From assembly GCA_963837515.1 (NCBI GenBank), contig CAWINT010000002.1:496001-560000 (forward strand): a stretch of DNA of 64,000 nt, in the 5' to 3' direction. The stretch comes from RYN-230 sp963837515 (GTDB taxonomy: Bacteria > Actinomycetota > Actinomycetes > Streptosporangiales > Streptosporangiaceae). Of the stretch, positions 7,745 to 17,038 are shown piece by piece. A program made the position numbers and the translations under genes. Position 1 is the first letter of the stretch. The number at the start of each line of letters is the position of its first letter. The notes beneath the pieces were generated by a model, which was given only the letters and a program-made list of their open reading frames with translations, was not told where the DNA came from and made no database searches.

Positions 7745-7996
7745 ATGTCGTCCCATTCGCTCATACTCGCGGCCTCAATCAGCACATCGGGCCTCGTCAG
7801 CTACCTGCAAGGGCTCTTCGGCCCGCTGTTCCTCGGGATCGTCGGCATCGTGGCGCTGTTTTTCCTGTTCACCCGGGAGATCATCCGGTTTGTGCAGTTC
7901 CTGGTGCTGGCGGTTGCCATCGCGGTGATCTTCTACACCCCCAGCATCGTGCAGACGCTTGCCCAGGGCATCGCGAACGCGCTCGGCGTCCACTGA
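7745..7996 (+). CDS. Small membrane protein of the secretion-like locus (TcpD-like)
   Basis: 83 residues, almost entirely hydrophobic. Two transmembrane helices are clear: LFGPLFLGIVGIVALFFLFT and FVQFLVLAVAIAVIFYTP, separated by REIIR. Size, topology and place between the TcpC-like and TcpE-like genes match the small TcpD-type or VirB3/TrbC-like component of Gram-positive conjugation systems. No sequence motif proves it. The short gap to the next gene (30 bp) with GGAAGGAGAG at about 8010-8019 supports one transcript. Confidence 0.6.
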   Translation: MSSHSLILAASISTSGLVSYLQGLFGPLFLGIVGIVALFFLFTREIIRFVQFLVLAVAIAVIFYTPSIVQTLAQGIANALGVH

Positions 7997-8026
7997 TCTC
8001 CGCCCGGGCCGGAAGGAGAGCACGCG

Positions 8027-10861
8027 GTGGAGCTGCCCACCTATACGAGTATCTGGCGGATCGAGAAACGGCTGTACAAGCTGTACGACTTCCGGCTGCC
8101 GATGCCAGTTCCGGTCGGGCAACTCGCCGTCTTCGCCGCCATCACCGTGCCGTACGTGGTGCTCCTCACCCTGCTCGGGGTTCCGTTCAACCACAGCCTT
8201 TTCTGGCTGTACGTGCTCCCGCCAGGGGTGATCACCTGGCTGGCCACCAGGCCGGTGCTGGAGAGCAAAAGGCTTCCTGAACTTCTCACTTCCCAGGTCC
8301 GCTACCTGGGGGAGCCGGCTACCTGGTGCCGGATGGCCCCCCTGGCGGAGAAGGACGAGATCGCCGTCGCCGGCCGGGTATGGCGCCGGGACGAGGACCT
8401 GCGGCCAGCCGGCCCCGAGCGGCAGCCCGACCGGAAGACCGCACCGGCCCGGGTCCGGCCGATCGTCGCGCCGGGACGGGCCCTGCCGGTGGCGGCCACG
8501 TCAGCGGCCACGACGGCCGCCGGAACAGCGGGCCGGGGCGCGGGCACCGCACCAGGGGCCGCTGCGGGCACGGCCATCCCTCTTCCCCCCAGTTGGACCA
8601 AGACGGTAGCCGCGACGCCGGCCATCCGGGCGGGCCGGGCCGGCGGCCGGACGGCCACGCCGCCCCCCCGGACCGGCGGCTCGACCGGCCAGCCGGAGCG
8701 GTCCACGGCCCGGCCGATGCCCGCCAGGGCCCGGGCCGTCGCTCCGCCTCCGCCTCCGCCTCCGCCACCTGCCATGCCGCCGGTGCCGCCGGCCCCGACG
8801 GCCGGCCCGGCTCGTCCTGCGCCCGGGCCGGGCCCAGTTCCGCCCTGGCCCGGGCCATCGCCGGCGGCGCCATCCGAAGGACCCCGGTCAGCGGCGGCGC
8901 CGACGGCTTTCGGGCCGGCGCAGCCGGGAGCGTTCCGGGGGGACACCCCGCCGGGCCCGGCGGATCCCGCCCGGGGCGGACCGCCGGTTCCGGCCGTCCC
9001 GGCGGCCCGGGCCGCCGGAACGGCGGACCGGGAAGGCGGCCCAGACCCCCGGGAACTTGACGGGGCCAGCCACGAGAACGGCCAGGCGGCCCGGGGTGGC
9101 CGCACCGATCCGCCCGAGGTGGCGCACGACGACCGGCCGCGACGTCCCGTTGCGGCCATGCTGCCGCTGATCTCGCTGCTGCGCCGGCCCGCGCCCAAGG
9201 AGACTCCGGCCGTCGGCCTCCCAGCCGAGCAGGCCCAGGCTGAGCAACCCCAGGCCGAGCAGGCTGAGGCTGGGGTAACCCAGGCCGAGCAGGCCCAGGC
9301 TGAGGCTGGGGTAACCCAGGCTGAGGAACCCCAGGCTGAGCAGGCTGAGGCTGAGCAACCCCAGGCCGAGCGACCCCAGGCCGAGCAACCCCAGGCCGAG
9401 CAACCCCAGGCCGAGCAACCCCAGGCCGAGCAACCCCAGGCCGAGCAGGCCCAGGCCGAGCGGGCTGAGGCTGGGGATACTCGAACGCCCGGGGCGGCTG
9501 AAGCGGCACTCAGCGGCGCCGGAGCCGGGTCAGGCACCACGGAGACAGGCGGGACCAGCCAGCCGGCCGTGGCCTGCGAGAAGCCGGACGAGGCTCAGGA
9601 CAACCCGGGGCCGCCGCCAGCCGGGCCGGAACTGGCCCAGTCCGGCATCGCGCCGGTGCCCGCGGAGCCGGTGCCGGTCGAACTGGTGCGGCCCGAGCCG
9701 GGCCTGGCCGAGCCGGGCCCCGCGGCGCAGCAGCCCACGTTGACCGGGCCACCAGCACCCTCCGTGCGGGACGAACCCCCTTCTCCCGCGGAACCGGCAG
9801 GACCCCCCGCGGAACCGGCAGGACCCCCCGCGGAACCGGCCGGACCCCCCGCGGAGCCGGCCGGACCGCCGTCGCCCGCCAGGCCCGCGGCACCCCCCGT
9901 CGTCGTCGTCCGGGGCGTCCAGAACCGGCCGACGTTCGTGGAGCGGGCGCTGAGCGGGCCCGGGTCGCACCGCGGCGGTACCGCCTGGCGGATGCCGGTC
10001 CGGGTGATCCCCGGCGGCCACGGCCCGGGCCGTCCGGACATGGAGCAGCGCGACCGGGCCCGGGTCCAGCTGCCCATCGATGGCCCGCGGCTGACGGTCG
10101 TGCTCGGTTGCACGGTGGGCGCTGGCCAGTCGGTGACCACGCTGCTGCTCGCGGATGTGCTGGCCAGTTACCGCGCTGAGGCCGTTGCGGCCCTTGATCT
10201 CAACCCCGGCCGTGGCTCGCTCGCGGGCCTGGCGCAGGCCAGTCCGGTCGCGACGGTCCGCGGCCTGCTGGCCGGCGAACCGCCGGCTGCGCCGCCGCCG
10301 CGGGGCCGGGGGCGGGTGGACGTCATCGCGCAGGACGCCGCCCTGGACGGCCCCGCCGACCTCGGCGACGCCGACTACGCGCGGGTGGCCGGCATCCTGA
10401 ACGGCCGCTACCCGCTCACGCTGGCCGACCCCGGCGCTTCGGCGGTGGCGCGGCTGCTGGCCGCCGCGGATCAGCTCGCACTGGTCGCGCCGGCCAGCGC
10501 GGACGCCGCCCGGGCCGTGGCCATGACGCTGGAGTGGCTGGACGGCCACGGCTACGCCGAGCTGGGCAGCAACTCGATCGCCGTCATCAACGGGGTGAGC
10601 AAGCGCAGCATGACCCACGTCGAGCAGGCCGAACTCGTCGTCCGCGGCCGGTGCCGCGCGATCGTCCGGGTGCCCTGGGATGATCACCTGGCCGGGCCGC
10701 CGGAGCCCGGCATCCGGGAACTGCGCCCGGTGCCGGGGACCTCCGCGGCCGGGTTCGGCCAGTTGCGGCCGCCGGTCCAGCACGCCTACACGGCGCTGGC
10801 CGGGGTCCTGGTGGCGGCGCTGGCCACCGCGCCCAGTGCGCAGCGCCGGGTGTCGCCATGA
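8027..10861 (+). CDS. TcpE-like membrane protein fused to a degenerate MinD/ParA-type domain
   Basis: 944 residues from a GTG start. Residues 1-110 hold IWRIEKRLYKLYDFRLPMP and two transmembrane helices (29-70), the TcpE-like conjugal transfer signature. A long Pro/Ala-rich disordered linker follows, including an EQPQA-type repeat at about 400-482 and four PPAEPAG heptads near 586-615. Residues from about 680 form a MinD/ParA-like Rossmann ATPase fold (RLTVVLGCTVGAGQSVTTLLLADVL). The deviant Walker A is broken: Gln701 stands where the catalytic Lys should be and no upstream Lys is present, so ATP hydrolysis is doubtful. The stop overlaps the VirB4-like start by four bases. The fusion suggests a docking or polar-targeting subunit of the secretion complex. 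Confidence 0.72.
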   Translation: MELPTYTSIWRIEKRLYKLYDFRLPMPVPVGQLAVFAAITVPYVVLLTLLGVPFNHSLFWLYVLPPGVITWLATRPVLESKRLPELLTSQVRYLGEPATWCRMAPLAEKDEIAVAGRVWRRDEDLRPAGPERQPDRKTAPARVRPIVAPGRALPVAATSAATTAAGTAGRGAGTAPGAAAGTAIPLPPSWTKTVAATPAIRAGRAGGRTATPPPRTGGSTGQPERSTARPMPARARAVAPPPPPPPPPAMPPVPPAPTAGPARPAPGPGPVPPWPGPSPAAPSEGPRSAAAPTAFGPAQPGAFRGDTPPGPADPARGGPPVPAVPAARAAGTADREGGPDPRELDGASHENGQAARGGRTDPPEVAHDDRPRRPVAAMLPLISLLRRPAPKETPAVGLPAEQAQAEQPQAEQAEAGVTQAEQAQAEAGVTQAEEPQAEQAEAEQPQAERPQAEQPQAEQPQAEQPQAEQPQAEQAQAERAEAGDTRTPGAAEAALSGAGAGSGTTETGGTSQPAVACEKPDEAQDNPGPPPAGPELAQSGIAPVPAEPVPVELVRPEPGLAEPGPAAQQPTLTGPPAPSVRDEPPSPAEPAGPPAEPAGPPAEPAGPPAEPAGPPSPARPAAPPVVVVRGVQNRPTFVERALSGPGSHRGGTAWRMPVRVIPGGHGPGRPDMEQRDRARVQLPIDGPRLTVVLGCTVGAGQSVTTLLLADVLASYRAEAVAALDLNPGRGSLAGLAQASPVATVRGLLAGEPPAAPPPRGRGRVDVIAQDAALDGPADLGDADYARVAGILNGRYPLTLADPGASAVARLLAAADQLALVAPASADAARAVAMTLEWLDGHGYAELGSNSIAVINGVSKRSMTHVEQAELVVRGRCRAIVRVPWDDHLAGPPEPGIRELRPVPGTSAAGFGQLRPPVQHAYTALAGVLVAALATAPSAQRRVSP
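9224..9472 (+). repeat. In-frame 15-bp coding minisatellite (EQPQA-type)
   Basis: About sixteen tandem copies of a 15-bp unit of the form GAG-CAA-CCC-CAG-GCC with variants, encoding E-Q-(P/A)-Q-A blocks interrupted by AEAGVT. The array is strictly in frame in the TcpE-MinD fusion and gives a negatively charged, extended linker. Such arrays change length by slippage. Confidence 0.85.
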
Positions 10862-13422
10862 GCGCCCGGACCCGGGGCCGGTCCCGGCTGTCGCTGCGCT
10901 ACTTCGACGACCGGATCCTGCTGACCGAGACGCACGCCTGGGCGTACTACCGGCTGCCGACCCAGCCATATGAGTTCACCACGCCGCTGGACCGGGAGGC
11001 CCTGGCCACCAACATCACCGTGGCGCTGGCCGCGATCCGGATGGCCGACGCGGAGGTGCACCTGCGGATCGCGCACCGGCCGTACCCGGCGGCGGACTGG
11101 GCCGCGCAGCTCGACGCTACGTCGGACGGCGGGCCCGGGTGGCGGAACTATCTGGACGAGATGTACCGGCACGTGTGGGCCAAGGACTTCTGGACCAAGG
11201 AGGTCTACCTGGGGGTCCGGCTCGGCCAGCGGGGCATGCGCGCGCAGTTGTCCGGCGGGGTGTTCGCCCAGTTCATCAACGCCTACCGGGCCGGGGAACA
11301 GGTGATGGGCCTGGAGGACGAGGCCATCACGGCCGGCGAGATCACCCGCTGGGGCGACCACGCGGAGCGGCTCGGCCGGGCGCTGGCCGCCAGCGCGCTG
11401 GCCGCGCGGCACGCGACCAGCGACGAGATCGCCTGGCTGGTCCGGCACGCGCTGATGGGCACGGCTGGTGATCCGCGGCCGTCGGCGGTGCGGCGCCGCC
11501 GCTGGGGTGCGGGCGAGATCGAGTCGCTGTTCGAGGGCCAGGTGCACAACGGCCGCACGATCCTCCGGCTGGAGCACCCCGAGGGTGAGTCGTGGCAGGC
11601 GTTCCTGTCCTTTTCCCGGTTCCCGGACGTGATGAGCTTCCCGGACGGCGAGCCGTGGCTGCACTTCGCCGACTCGCTGCCGTTCCCGGTGGAGGTCAGC
11701 TCCCGGATGAAGCTGATCCCGCCGGCCAAGGCCAGCAAGGACGTGGGCCGCCGGCTGGCGCACGCCCGGGACATGGACCAGCACATCCGCGAGGCCGGGG
11801 TGGACGCGCCGCTGGCCCTGCAGGAGCAGCTGGTGGCGGCCCGGATGCTGGAGCACGGCATCACCAAGGAACGGCTGCCGTTCGTCTACGGCTGGCACCG
11901 GCTGGCGGTCACCGCGCCGACCCGGGATCTGTGCCAGCGCCGGGTGGAAGCCGTCGTCGAGCACTACCGCGACATGGGCATCGACGTGGTGAACTCCACC
12001 GGTGACCAGTTCTCGCTGCTGCGTGAGTCGCTGCCCGGCGACCGGGTCCGGCTGCAGTCCTACGTGCAGCGCCAGCCGCTCTACACGATCGCCGGCGGGG
12101 TGCCCACGGCCACCGTGGAACTGGGCGACCGGCCGCATCACGGCCAGGGCTGGGTGGGTCCGTACATCGGCGAGACGCTGGGCCGGTCCCGCTCGGTGGT
12201 GCACTTCGACCCGCTGCTGGCCGCCGCGCTGAACCGCCCCACGGCGATCGCCATCACCGGCGAGCCGGGCGGCGGCAAGACCACGCTGGCGCTGCTGCTC
12301 ATCCTGCAGTGCGCGCTGCGCGGGGTCACGGTGGCCGTGATCGACCCGAAAGGGGATGCCGAGCCGCTGGTCGAGCTGCTCGCCCAGCGCGGCCGCAAGG
12401 CGCGGGTGCTGCCGCTGGGCGCGGCCGCGCCGGGCCTGCTGGACCCGTTCTCGTTCGGCGACGACCTGGCCGAGAAGCGCACGATGGCGACCGAGACGCT
12501 GCGCCTGCTGCTGCCCCGGATGAGCGAGGAGCGGGAGAGCGCGATGATCCAGGCGGTGGCCAACGTGGCCAGCCGGGAGCGGCCCAGCCTGGGCAAGGTC
12601 ATCCGGCACCTGGAGGAATCGGCCGACCCGGCGTCGCGGAACCTGGGCGCCGTGCTCCGCTCGATGTCGGAGATGCGGCTGGCCCGGCTGTGCTTCGCGC
12701 CGTCAGGCGGCCAGCAGATCGACGCGGCCGGCTGGACCACCGTGTTCACCCTGGCCGGCCTCACCCTGCCGGATACCGCGGCCGGTCGCGAGGATTACTC
12801 GTACGAGCAGCGGCTGTCCGTCGCCTTGCTGTACCTCGTGTCCCAGTTCGCGAGAAGGCTTCTCAACGGCATCGACCGCCGGCTGCCCAAGGCGATCTTC
12901 CTGGATGAGGCGTGGGCGATCACGGCGACGCCGCAGGGGGCCAAGCTGGTGCCCGAGGTGTCCCGGATGGGCCGCTCGCGCAACACCGCTTTGATCCTGG
13001 TCTCGCAGAACGCGGGTGACCTGCTGAGCGAGCAGGTCACGAACTGCCTGTCCAGCGTCTTCGCGTTCCGGTCCTCGGAGCGGGTCGAGGCCGGCAACGT
13101 GATGGCGCTGCTGGGGGTGGAGCCGTCGGAAGAGCACAAGGCCGTGCTGCGCGGGCTCGGCAACGGGGAGTGCATCTTCCGCGACCTGGATGGCCGGGCC
13201 GGCCGGATCGGCATCGACCTGGTCTCCGACGAGGTCCGGCAATGGCTCGACACCAACCCGACCCGGGCGCGGCAGAGCGGGGCGGCCGACCCGCCGGGCG
13301 CGAGCCCGGAGGTGGAAACCGGCCTGCTCGGCACCGTGCCGCCGGCCGGCCCCGCGCAGTTATCAGTGCCCCGGCAAGATGCCCCAGCCAGCCTTCCCCC
13401 AGCAGGCTTGAGGAGCCCATGA
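10858..13422 (+). CDS. VirB4-type secretion ATPase
   Basis: 854 residues. The N-terminal half (FDDRILLTETHAWAYYRLP, then a helical region around ERLPFVYGW) is the TraC/VirB4 N-domain. The C-terminal half is a RecA-like motor with Walker A GEPGGGKTT at about 469-476, the IDPKGD strand, Walker B AIFLDEAW at about 679-686 and the SQNAGD sensor region. Such ATPases power pilus assembly and substrate transfer in type IV secretion and are the most diagnostic member of this locus. It starts within the previous stop codon (ATGA) and its own stop overlaps the next start in the same way, so the three genes are coupled. The last 60 residues are a disordered tail. Confidence 0.85.
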   Translation: MSARTRGRSRLSLRYFDDRILLTETHAWAYYRLPTQPYEFTTPLDREALATNITVALAAIRMADAEVHLRIAHRPYPAADWAAQLDATSDGGPGWRNYLDEMYRHVWAKDFWTKEVYLGVRLGQRGMRAQLSGGVFAQFINAYRAGEQVMGLEDEAITAGEITRWGDHAERLGRALAASALAARHATSDEIAWLVRHALMGTAGDPRPSAVRRRRWGAGEIESLFEGQVHNGRTILRLEHPEGESWQAFLSFSRFPDVMSFPDGEPWLHFADSLPFPVEVSSRMKLIPPAKASKDVGRRLAHARDMDQHIREAGVDAPLALQEQLVAARMLEHGITKERLPFVYGWHRLAVTAPTRDLCQRRVEAVVEHYRDMGIDVVNSTGDQFSLLRESLPGDRVRLQSYVQRQPLYTIAGGVPTATVELGDRPHHGQGWVGPYIGETLGRSRSVVHFDPLLAAALNRPTAIAITGEPGGGKTTLALLLILQCALRGVTVAVIDPKGDAEPLVELLAQRGRKARVLPLGAAAPGLLDPFSFGDDLAEKRTMATETLRLLLPRMSEERESAMIQAVANVASRERPSLGKVIRHLEESADPASRNLGAVLRSMSEMRLARLCFAPSGGQQIDAAGWTTVFTLAGLTLPDTAAGREDYSYEQRLSVALLYLVSQFARRLLNGIDRRLPKAIFLDEAWAITATPQGAKLVPEVSRMGRSRNTALILVSQNAGDLLSEQVTNCLSSVFAFRSSERVEAGNVMALLGVEPSEEHKAVLRGLGNGECIFRDLDGRAGRIGIDLVSDEVRQWLDTNPTRARQSGAADPPGASPEVETGLLGTVPPAGPAQLSVPRQDAPASLPPAGLRSP

Positions 13423-16362
13423 TGGCCAGACTCGTCCGGCGGGCCGCCACGGTGGCCCGCAGAGTCCTGACGGTGCCCGGCGTGCTCATCGCCGTGGCCG
13501 GTGCCGGGGTGCTCGGGTCGCCGGCCATCGCCCAGGCGGCGACGGGTGCGCCCGCGGCGGTCACGGCCAGCGCCCACCGGGCCGCCCCCGCCCAGCCCGC
13601 GTCGGTGACCCGTCCGGCGGCGCCGTCCGGCGGTGTCTGCTCGGTGCCTGGGATCGGTGACATCGGCGGGCTGCTCGGCTTCTGCAACGCCGGTTCCAGC
13701 GGGCTGATCGGGGACCTCAACAACATCTGCCAGCCGTCCGTGCCCACCCCGGAGCCGGCGGCCGGCGGCATCGACTCGCTGATCCGGCCGCCGGCCTCGG
13801 GCGCCAAGGCGTCACCCACGCTGTATGAGAGCTACGGGATGGCCGGGCAGTCCTGGGCCGCCTACGGCCTGCAGTGCTCGGACATGACCTCGCTGATCGG
13901 CAACAGCGTCGCGGGCATGGTGTTCGACGCGGCCAAGGCCCTGGACCGGGTGACGATCACCGTCTACCAGTCCGCGGCCGGGGAGGGCATCCTGTCCTGG
14001 CTGACGAACTCGGTGGACCGGCTGATCACCGCGCTCGGCAACGCGATCTACTTCCCCTACCTGGCCCCCGTCGTGATCCTGGGCGCCATCTGGCTGGCCT
14101 GGCAGGGGCTGATCCGCAAGCGGGCGACGCGGACCATCGAGGGCACCATCTGGATGGTGATCGCGTGTGCCGCCGCGGTCTGGCTGATCGGCCGCCCGGC
14201 CGACTTCACCGGGATGGGCAAGACCGTGTCCGACGGCATCACCCAGACCCTCAACGTCGCGTTCGCCGGGCTGCCCAGCCCGTCGCAGAGTGACTGCGTC
14301 CCGGTCGGCGGCCGCGACCCGCAGGTCGCCACGGCCAGCTTCGCCTACACCGGCGGCTCCTCGATCGTGGACCAGAACGCCAACGAGCTGTGGACCGTGC
14401 TGGTCTGCAAGCCGTGGCTGGACGGCGAGTTCGGCACCACCGTGTACACCACCGGCAAGGGGCCCAAGACGGTGGTAAACGCCTACGGCCGCCAGTTGCT
14501 GTGGGCCCAGGCCATCGCCACCAACGAGAAGCCCACCCCGTCGCTGATCACCGCGAAGGAGAATACCTACGCGGGCATCGCCGCCTCGCTCAAACAGAAC
14601 CAGCCCAGCGTCTACTCGCTGTTCCAAGGCAACCAGTACACGACCAGGCTGATGATCGCCTTCGCGGCGCTGTTCGCGGCGCTGGTGGCCGGCTTGCTGG
14701 TGCTGCTCATCGCCATCACCCTGATCATCCTCAAGCTCGGGTTCCTGCTGCTCCTGATAGCCGGGCCGTTCTTCCTGATCGTCGGCACCCATCCCGGCTT
14801 CGGCCGGGTGGTGGCGCTGCGCTGGGTGGAGATGCTCGTCGGCGTGCTGCTCAAGCAGGCAGCGATCGCGCTGGTGCTGAGCGTCCTGCTGTACGCCTAC
14901 TCGCTGATCATGGGGACGAGCGACGCCGCCCTGCCGTGGGCGCTCAAGATCCTGATGATCGCGCTCGTCACGGTGGCGGTCTTCATCTACCGCAAGCCGT
15001 TCGTGCACCTGTTCTCCGCGGTGGGATACGGCATGGTCGGGTCCCGGGACCGCGGCGAGGCGGAACTGGTGCGGGCGGGCAGCGCCGCGCGGCGCAACAC
15101 GGTGGACGCGGCCACGGTGGGCGTGCCCGGCTTCGCCGCCTACCGGGCGGCCCGGTGGGCCCGGCGTAACCCGGCCCAGGCGGCCGGCCTGGCCGCCCAG
15201 GTGGCGACGGCCGGAGCGGCGGGCGCAGCGGCCGGAGCGGCGGCCGGAGCAGCGGCCGGCGGTGCGGATCCCAGCACGGCCCCAGGCCAGGTCACCACCG
15301 CGGACGCGGCGGGCGAGGACGGCCAGGCAGGCGTCCCCGGGCGTGGCGGGGCGGCTGCCCGCAGCCGCGGCCGGGTCGCCGCCGGGCTGGAGAGCAGCCC
15401 GCGGGCCGCGCCCCCGCTGGACCTGCCCGCGCGGGATGGCACCGGCCAGCGCCCGGCCAGCGGCTGGTCCCGGGCGGTCACCGGCGAGACCGCTACGGGC
15501 CGGGACCCCGGAGCCGCCGCCCCGGCCGCGGCACCGCCCGCGTCCGGGCGCGCCGCGTCCGGGCGCGCCGCGTCCGGGGCCGCCGCCGGGGCCGCCGCCG
15601 GAGGAGCGGCCGCCGCGGCCGCCACGTCCGGTCGGCCCGCGCCCGGGCGGGTGGTGCCTGGGCGGGTGGCGCCCGACCGGACGGTGCCTGGGGCCGCCCC
15701 CGGTGCGGCCGGCGCGGCCGGGGGAGCGCCCGCCGCCCCGGCCCGCCCGCAGGCCCCGTCCCGGCAGCGCTGGCCGGGCGTCGCCCCCCGGCCGCCCACC
15801 GCTGCGCCCCCGGCGGCGGCACCCCCAGCCGCGGCGCCGCCGGTACCCCGATCGTCCGGCGGCACCGCCCGGTCCTCCAGTGCCGGGACCCGGGTCCCGG
15901 CGAGCGGTCAGTCCCCCGGGGCTGCGCCGCCCTGGTTCGGCGCCGGGTCACCGCGCGGCGCGGTGCCGTCGCGGGCTCCGTACCCGGCCCGCGACCCAGG
16001 GCCCACGCCCAACGGGGGATCCACCGGCGGCGGCCCGACCGGCGGCGGGTTCACCGGCGGTGGGCTGCTGGGCGGGAGCGGCGCCCCAGCCCGGAGCGCC
16101 GGTCCGGCCCGCGGCCCGGCGCGCGGCACGCCCCCGGCGCCGCGGGTCCGGGCCGGTGAGCCCGGCCGCCCCGCGGTCCGGTGCGGGGCGCCCAGCCGCC
16201 CCGCCCGCCAGCCGGGCGCCGTCCGGCGGCGCCCCGTCCGGGGGCCAGCCGGGTACCGGCCGGGCCGGCGCCCCGCCCGGTGGCGCGGGCCCGGGGGACC
16301 GCGACGGCGAGGCGGGCCCGGCGGTACCGTTCTGGCTTCGGCCGGTGCGCCGCAGGAAGTAG
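13419..16362 (+). CDS. Polytopic VirB6/TcpH-like channel protein with long disordered tail (apparent frameshift)
   Basis: Starts at the ATG overlapping the VirB4 stop, with GAGGAG just upstream. A signal-like helix (about residues 10-38) is followed by a Cys-containing extracytoplasmic part and five to six transmembrane helices between about 205 and 520 (e.g. YLAPVVILGAIWLAW, LLVLLIAITLIILKL, AAIALVLSVLLYAYSLIM). This is the organisation of VirB6/TcpH channel proteins. From about residue 590 it is an Ala/Gly/Pro-rich tail. Past about 16130-16150 the starting frame becomes Arg-rich and runs on to 16970 through the next gene, whereas the neighbouring frame reads naturally and ends WLRPVRRRK at 16362, ten bases before the next start. 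I therefore infer a +1 indel in this C/G run and place the true end at 16362. Confidence 0.65.
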
Positions 16363-16371
16363 CGGACCGGT

Positions 16372-17025
16372 ATGGAACTGACCCCCGCGCAGCGGGTGCT
16401 GGCCTTCCTCGGCATCGTCGTGGTGCTCGGCGGCACCGGTGCCTACCTGCTCATTCCCGGAGTGCGGGCGGCCCTCGGCCAGGGGCCGCGCGCCGTGGCC
16501 ACGCCCCGCGCCACGGCCAGCCAGCCAGCCGGGACACCGCCCGCCAGCGCGCCGTCCTCGGCCTCCCCGGTGTCCCCGGCCACCTCGCCGGTCGCTGCCA
16601 CGCCCAATATCTACGGCTGGCTGCCGTTCAGCCCGGCCGACCTGGCCCACGCATCCCGGGTCACGGTAGCGTTCGGGACGGCCTACGGGACCTGGTCCTA
16701 CACCGAGAGCGCCCGCGCCTACCAGACCAGCCTGCGTGGCCTGACGACCAGCGACCTGGCCGCCACCGTGGCCCGCGGCTGGGCGCTCCCGTCGCTGGCC
16801 AGCCAGCGCACCAGCCAGCGCCAGGTGGCCACCGCGCGGGCGGCCATCGACTCGCTGCGCGCGTTCGGGCCATCCAGCCTGACCTTCGTGGTGACCATCG
16901 ACCAGACGGTGCATTCGAAGCAGGGGACCAGCCAGCCCACCGGCCAGTACGCGGTGACGGTGGTCGATAACGGCGGGACCTGGCTGGTCAACGACATCGA
17001 GCTGAGTTCGGCGGGGAACTCGTGA
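16372..17025 (+). CDS. Membrane-anchored NTF2/VirB8-like protein of the secretion-like locus
   Basis: 217 residues: an N-terminal transmembrane helix (residues 8-30, VLAFLGIVVVLGGTGAYLLI), a Ser/Ala/Pro linker to about 80, then a compact domain ending TGQYAVTVVDNGGTWLVNDIELS. That ending mirrors the TGTWYVTDI end of the TcpC-like protein at 6683, so this is probably a second VirB8-like scaffold. No catalytic motif is seen. It lies 14 bp ahead of the wall hydrolase gene. The family name is not certain; the architecture and neighbourhood are. Confidence 0.65.
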   Translation: MELTPAQRVLAFLGIVVVLGGTGAYLLIPGVRAALGQGPRAVATPRATASQPAGTPPASAPSSASPVSPATSPVAATPNIYGWLPFSPADLAHASRVTVAFGTAYGTWSYTESARAYQTSLRGLTTSDLAATVARGWALPSLASQRTSQRQVATARAAIDSLRAFGPSSLTFVVTIDQTVHSKQGTSQPTGQYAVTVVDNGGTWLVNDIELSSAGNS

Positions 17026-17038
17026 CCGGGGCGCGCTG

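Noticed and set aside
8302..9540. Minus-strand open frames (two) over the TcpE-MinD linker
   Set aside because: Their Ser/Ala/Gly/Trp-rich repeats are only the reverse reading of the GC-rich linker repeats; the plus-strand gene is supported by overlap with its neighbour and recognisable domains.
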